DNA of 9,359 nt, taken from positions 1-9,359 of the forward strand of contig CALGAR010000138.1 of assembly GCA_937959285.1 (NCBI GenBank), given 5' to 3'. The translations under genes were made by a program, and so were the position numbers. Under the pieces are notes generated by a model. The model did not search any database, was not told the DNA's origin, and was given only the letters and a program-made list of their open reading frames with translations. Shown one piece after another: positions 6,740-9,359 of this stretch. Positions within the stretch are counted from its first letter, which is position 1; each line of letters begins with the position of its first letter. Source of the DNA: an uncultured Bryobacterales bacterium (lineage in GTDB: Bacteria; Acidobacteriota; Terriglobia; Bryobacterales; Bryobacteraceae).

Positions 6740-7640
6740 TAATCTGCTCGCGTTTCTTGCGCTGCTAGGATTTCACCGTGCGTTGGATCACGCCGAGCCA
6801 ACGTGGCGCGCACGCACTTACTGGGCGGGTGTCCCCTTGCGTCCGCGTCTGGTTGTATCGAATGACCTTACTCGAGAGGAAATCCTCGACGCAGCCGCGC
6901 TCGGTTGCGCCGCTCTGGCTGAACCCCATTCGTTCGCAGGCAAGAAGGATATCAACTTCGACAAGCTTGAAGCACGGCAGCAGCTGAAAGAGGCATGTGA
7001 AGCGGACCCGGAGTCTGGCCGTCTGAGAATGGATCTGTTATCGGCGCTCATGAGCGATGCGGCGCTGCAAGGCGATCGGGTTCGGGCGACTCCCTTCTGT
7101 GCGATGTTCGGACAAGGGCACCAGCATTTTCTGGAGCGATTAGAGCATGTCCCCAAGGGACTTCCCCCCAAGGACCTGGAGAAGAAAATCACTGCAGAAG
7201 ATTTGAACTCTCCGAGCAAGCTTGCCCAAGCCCTGTTCCAGCGATGGGAGCGGTCTGACCGCACGCAATCCTTTCGGTGGGATCCTGCTGAAGACCGCCG
7301 CTACGCATTGCGTTTCAAAGATCCTTCGGGGGACAAGGGGTTGACCGTACACGGAGCCAACCGCCTCGCCAGTCTTGCCCTTCCACTATTGACAGCCATT
7401 CCCAAGTGGGAACGAGGTGAAGTTCGCTTGCGTGCACTCGGAACCAACTGGGACTCAAACGGCCTTCACGTCTTATGGCCGGTTTGGTCACAGCCAGCGA
7501 GCTTGAAATCCGTAGTGAGGATGGTCGCTGGGTGTGGCCTCTCACGCCCGTTTCCCGGGTTGGGCATTATCGCCATTTATCGATCGCAGCGAATCAGCTT
7601 TGAGAGGTCCTTCAATTTCACGCGTGGAGTACCTTCCTGA
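6702..7640 (+). CDS. Short Cas8-position protein of type I-G system (Cas8/Cas3-extension-like)
   Basis: This 312-residue protein begins MPTEHILQGLEPDNLLAFLALLGFHRAL, a start I associate with type I-G large-subunit or 'Cas3-extension' proteins (Csx17 has a comparable opening). It continues with YWAGVPLRPRLVV, a segment ending MSDAALQGDRVRATPFCAMFGQGHQHFLE, LHVLWPVWSQPASL (about 255-268) and LGIIAIYRSQRISF (287-300) near the end. As the only remaining operon gene it should provide the Cas8 role, PAM reading and Cas3 recruitment, or help Cas3 directly. At 312 residues it is much shorter than typical Csx17 (about 700), and its N-terminus does not look like Csb3. The start overlaps cas3 by 38 bp. 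Family placement is from memory; the operon role is inferred from position. I treat it as intact, although an open frame continues out of frame to 7752. Confidence 0.7.
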   Translation: MPTEHILQGLEPDNLLAFLALLGFHRALDHAEPTWRARTYWAGVPLRPRLVVSNDLTREEILDAAALGCAALAEPHSFAGKKDINFDKLEARQQLKEACEADPESGRLRMDLLSALMSDAALQGDRVRATPFCAMFGQGHQHFLERLEHVPKGLPPKDLEKKITAEDLNSPSKLAQALFQRWERSDRTQSFRWDPAEDRRYALRFKDPSGDKGLTVHGANRLASLALPLLTAIPKWERGEVRLRALGTNWDSNGLHVLWPVWSQPASLKSVVRMVAGCGLSRPFPGLGIIAIYRSQRISFERSFNFTRGVPS

Positions 7641-7752
7641 TCGAGCTGATCGAAGGGCACTTCGCATTGCGGGCGATCCGCCCGAGGGAACGAAGGTTTT
7701 TCGGCCTCGAGGTGCGCGTCTATTACTCGACGTGATCCAGGGAGGCGACTAA
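7624..7752 (+). other. Unassigned short ORF overlapping the end of the cas8-position gene
   Basis: From GTG 7624 to TAA 7750-7752 a frame encodes 42 residues, VEYLPDRADRRALRIAG and onward, ending LLLDVIQGGD. The codons look coding-like, but there is no well-spaced ribosome binding site and no family I recognise. It may be a lost C-terminal extension of the preceding gene after a frameshift, debris of another gene, or chance. The same frame is open back to an ATG at 7534 within the cas8-position gene. Confidence 0.2.
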
Positions 7753-7760
7753 GTTTGTCT

Positions 7761-7955
7761 ATGCACGTGCCGAGCATCAAGCAGGCTATGGCCGAAGTCA
7801 TTCTGGATTACGTCTCGCGCGACCTCTACAGACGTCGGAAAGCCCTAGACCTGCTCCACGAAAAGGCCCGGCAGGGTAGTTTAGGAGCCAAAACCGGCCA
7901 GGGTTTTTGCTACTGAAGCAAAAAGAGCGCCGAGGAAGTGAAGAACCCCGTGTAA
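7761..7955 (+). pseudogene. 3-hydroxyacyl-CoA dehydrogenase C-terminal remnant
   Basis: Frame 7761-7916 gives 51 residues ending GSLGAKTGQGFCY. The LGxKTGxGF signature, preceded by a DYVSRDLYRRRKALDLLHEKARQG-like helix region, is the hallmark of the C-terminus of NAD-dependent 3-hydroxyacyl-CoA dehydrogenases, fatty-acid beta-oxidation enzymes. The frame stops at TGA 7914-7916, where relatives have an aromatic residue (Y/D/W). Reading through as TGG continues SKKSAEEVKNPV to a TAA at 7953-7955, a natural-looking end. So a nonsense mutation has hit a fragment that already lacks the NAD-binding domain and most of the C-terminal domain. The left break lies somewhere in 7641-7760. The ATG at 7761 is arbitrary. 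Confidence 0.65.
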
Positions 7956-8107
7956 GCTCTCCTCCCCTTTGTTGAAACCCCACGGCGGCAGGTTTAGTAT
8001 CGGTATGAGTTAGTCTTGCTGTTTCGAATCAGGCAGGCGGCCCGCTTCCGCCGCCGTCGGCTATACCTGTTTCCCAAACCCGGGATCTCTGTCTTTTTGA
8101 AGCGACG

Positions 8108-9359
8108 ATGATAGACCAGATTCTGAATTCCAGGCAGCGTTCGAAAGCTGCCACGTCTCTTTTTGCTCTGTTTCTTTCGACCAGCGTCATGCTGGCCCAA
8201 ACATTCAATGCACGACTTACTGGAACAGTTACCGATGTCTCCGGCGCCGCTTTGCCCGGCGCAACTGTAACGGCCACTCAGGTTCAGACGGGCGTAAGGA
8301 AGTCCGCTTCGACGGACGAATCGGGGATCTATAACATTCCGTTGCTGCTTCCAGGCGTCTACGAGGTGTCTGTAGAAGCTGCCGGGATGCAGTCGCAGGT
8401 GCGTCGCGACGTCCGACTGGAGGTGAATCAGACCGCCACGCTCGATTTCCGCCTAGGTGTCGCGCAGGTGCAGACGAGCGTGGATGTCACAGCCGAGATT
8501 CCGCTCCTGCAGTCGGAAACCAGTTCGGTGGGCACCACCCTGGAGAATAAACTCATCGAACAGTACCCGTTGATCCAGCGGGACGTCATGGGCATGCTGC
8601 GCAGCCTGCCGGGTGTGGTCACGAGCAGCAGCATCGGCGACGCGCGTGGCGGTCGCAACGTGTTTGATTCCACCTTCTCGGTGGCCGGCGGCCGTTCGTC
8701 GACCAACGAGGTTCTGCTGGATGGCGCGCCAAACACCATCGGAGACTTCAACGGCGTGGTGATTGTGCCGGCGCTGGATTCGGTTCAGGAGTTCCGGGTC
8801 GAATCCTCGACATACTCCGCCGAGTTCGGCCGCAGCGGTGGCGGCGCCGTCAATGTGGTCACCAAGTCCGGCACCAACGAACTGCACGGCGGCCTGTACT
8901 ACTTCCACCAGAACGACGCTTTCAATGCCAACAGCTTCACCAACAACCGCAACGCGCAGAACGGCCAGGCACTCCCGAAGGAGTTGGTCAAGCGGCATCA
9001 GTACGGCGGAACCTTCGGCGGGCCAGTCTTTTTGCCAAACATTTACAACGGCCGCAACAAGACCTTTTTCTTCACGAGTTTCGAAGGGCGCCGCGAACGG
9101 AATCCACTGCAGGGACTCTACAGTATCCCGACGGCCAAGGAGATGGCCGGGGATTTTTCAGAGACTTACGCCATCGTCAACGGGCAGCCGCAGCAGGTGC
9201 AGATCTTTAATCCCTTTACCACGCGCCTCGTGAACGGGCGCTACGTACGCGATGCGTTCCCAGGCAACATCATTCCCGCGTCCATGCAAAACCCGATCGC
9301 GCGCGAGGTGCTGAAGGCCTACCCGACGCCCAACCGGCCCGGGGATCCCATCACCGGCC
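8108..9359 (+). CDS. Oar-like TonB-dependent receptor, 5' part
   Basis: The frame from ATG 8108 is open to the window edge, giving 417 residues without a stop. Residues 1-30 look like a signal peptide: a basic start (SRQRSK), then hydrophobic AATSLFALFLSTSVMLA, with cleavage likely after LA or LAQ. Residues about 33-118 form a carboxypeptidase-regulatory-like (beta-sandwich) domain, including ARLTGTVTDVSGAALPGATV and DESGIYNIPLLLPGVYEVSV. A plug region follows, with VAGGRSSTNEVLLDGAPN, then YSAEFGRSGGGAVNVVTKSGTN, then the first barrel strands (GGLYYFHQNDAFNANSF). This layout is typical of acidobacterial TonB receptors of about 1000-1200 residues, placed in the outer membrane for uptake of large substrates; the ligand is unknown. 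The Shine-Dalgarno is poor. GC and codon use look higher than in the cas genes. It appears unrelated to the CRISPR operon. Confidence 0.9.
   Translation, partial: MIDQILNSRQRSKAATSLFALFLSTSVMLAQTFNARLTGTVTDVSGAALPGATVTATQVQTGVRKSASTDESGIYNIPLLLPGVYEVSVEAAGMQSQVRRDVRLEVNQTATLDFRLGVAQVQTSVDVTAEIPLLQSETSSVGTTLENKLIEQYPLIQRDVMGMLRSLPGVVTSSSIGDARGGRNVFDSTFSVAGGRSSTNEVLLDGAPNTIGDFNGVVIVPALDSVQEFRVESSTYSAEFGRSGGGAVNVVTKSGTNELHGGLYYFHQNDAFNANSFTNNRNAQNGQALPKELVKRHQYGGTFGGPVFLPNIYNGRNKTFFFTSFEGRRERNPLQGLYSIPTAKEMAGDFSETYAIVNGQPQQVQIFNPFTTRLVNGRYVRDAFPGNIIPASMQNPIAREVLKAYPTPNRPGDPITG

Noticed and set aside
7481..7603. Alternative frame containing SELEIRSEDGRWVWPLTPVSR within the cas8-position gene
   Set aside because: It reads like protein, but the main frame through LHVLWPVWSQPASL and LGIIAIYRSQRIS is uninterrupted and family-like, and the alternative stops at 7601-7603.
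7890..7907. AAAACC/GGTTTT stem with a short T run, possible terminator of the cas operon
   Set aside because: The stem is only 6 bp and AT-rich, the T residues are part of the stem, and it falls inside the KTGQGF codons of the dehydrogenase remnant.
8036..8052. GGCGG/CCGCC inverted repeat upstream of the TonB receptor
   Set aside because: Only 5 bp in a GC-rich stretch with no T-tract; expected by chance.
8453..8998. Long minus-strand ORF (181 codons) under the TonB receptor
   Set aside because: It lies antisense to a clearly conserved receptor domain and is a by-product of its GC-rich codons. The + strand frame at 8763-9233 is rejected for the same reason.
1..9359. A CRISPR repeat-spacer array
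   Set aside because: No direct repeats of about 25-40 bp at regular spacing were seen on reading the non-coding stretches; only inverted repeats occur.

Overview
The window looks like an accessory region of an Acidobacteriota chromosome. The strongest taxonomic cue is the large gene at the right edge: an Oar-like TonB-dependent receptor with a carboxypeptidase-regulatory-like domain after the signal peptide, a family greatly expanded in Solibacter- and Bryobacter-like acidobacteria. The moderately high GC and the form of the transposase remnant at the left agree, but no marker gene fixes the taxon.

The core (1196-7640, + strand) is one tightly packed four-gene operon, recognisable as a type I-G (formerly I-U) CRISPR-Cas interference module. 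In order it holds csb1 (Cas7 backbone), csb2 (Cas5-Cas6 fusion), cas3 (helicase first, HD nuclease at the C-terminus, the order typical of this subtype) and a short Cas8-position protein. Gaps and overlaps are 4 bp, an ATGA overlap, and a 38-bp overlap. Csb1 and Csb2 would build and cap the crRNA complex and mature the crRNA, the fourth protein would act as large subunit or Cas3 adaptor, and Cas3 would unwind and degrade target DNA. All main Cas3 motifs are present, so interference looks intact. No cas1, cas2, cas4 or CRISPR array lies in the window.

Left of the operon (1-1195) are the 5' end of a minus-strand methyltransferase gene, a frameshifted N-terminal remnant of an IS256/mutator-type transposase, and a roughly 320-bp run of eight consecutive stem-loops (541-856), two of which look like minus-strand intrinsic terminators. 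Then comes a puzzling 270-bp stretch with a short ORF behind a strong ribosome binding site, an opposing minus-strand ORF, and a perfect 14-bp palindrome about 60 bp upstream of csb1.

Right of the operon (7641-8107) are a short unassigned ORF and the degraded 3' end of a 3-hydroxyacyl-CoA dehydrogenase gene with an in-frame TGA. The TonB-receptor gene follows and runs off the window. Gene debris on both sides suggests the cas module was inserted or rearranged into this place.
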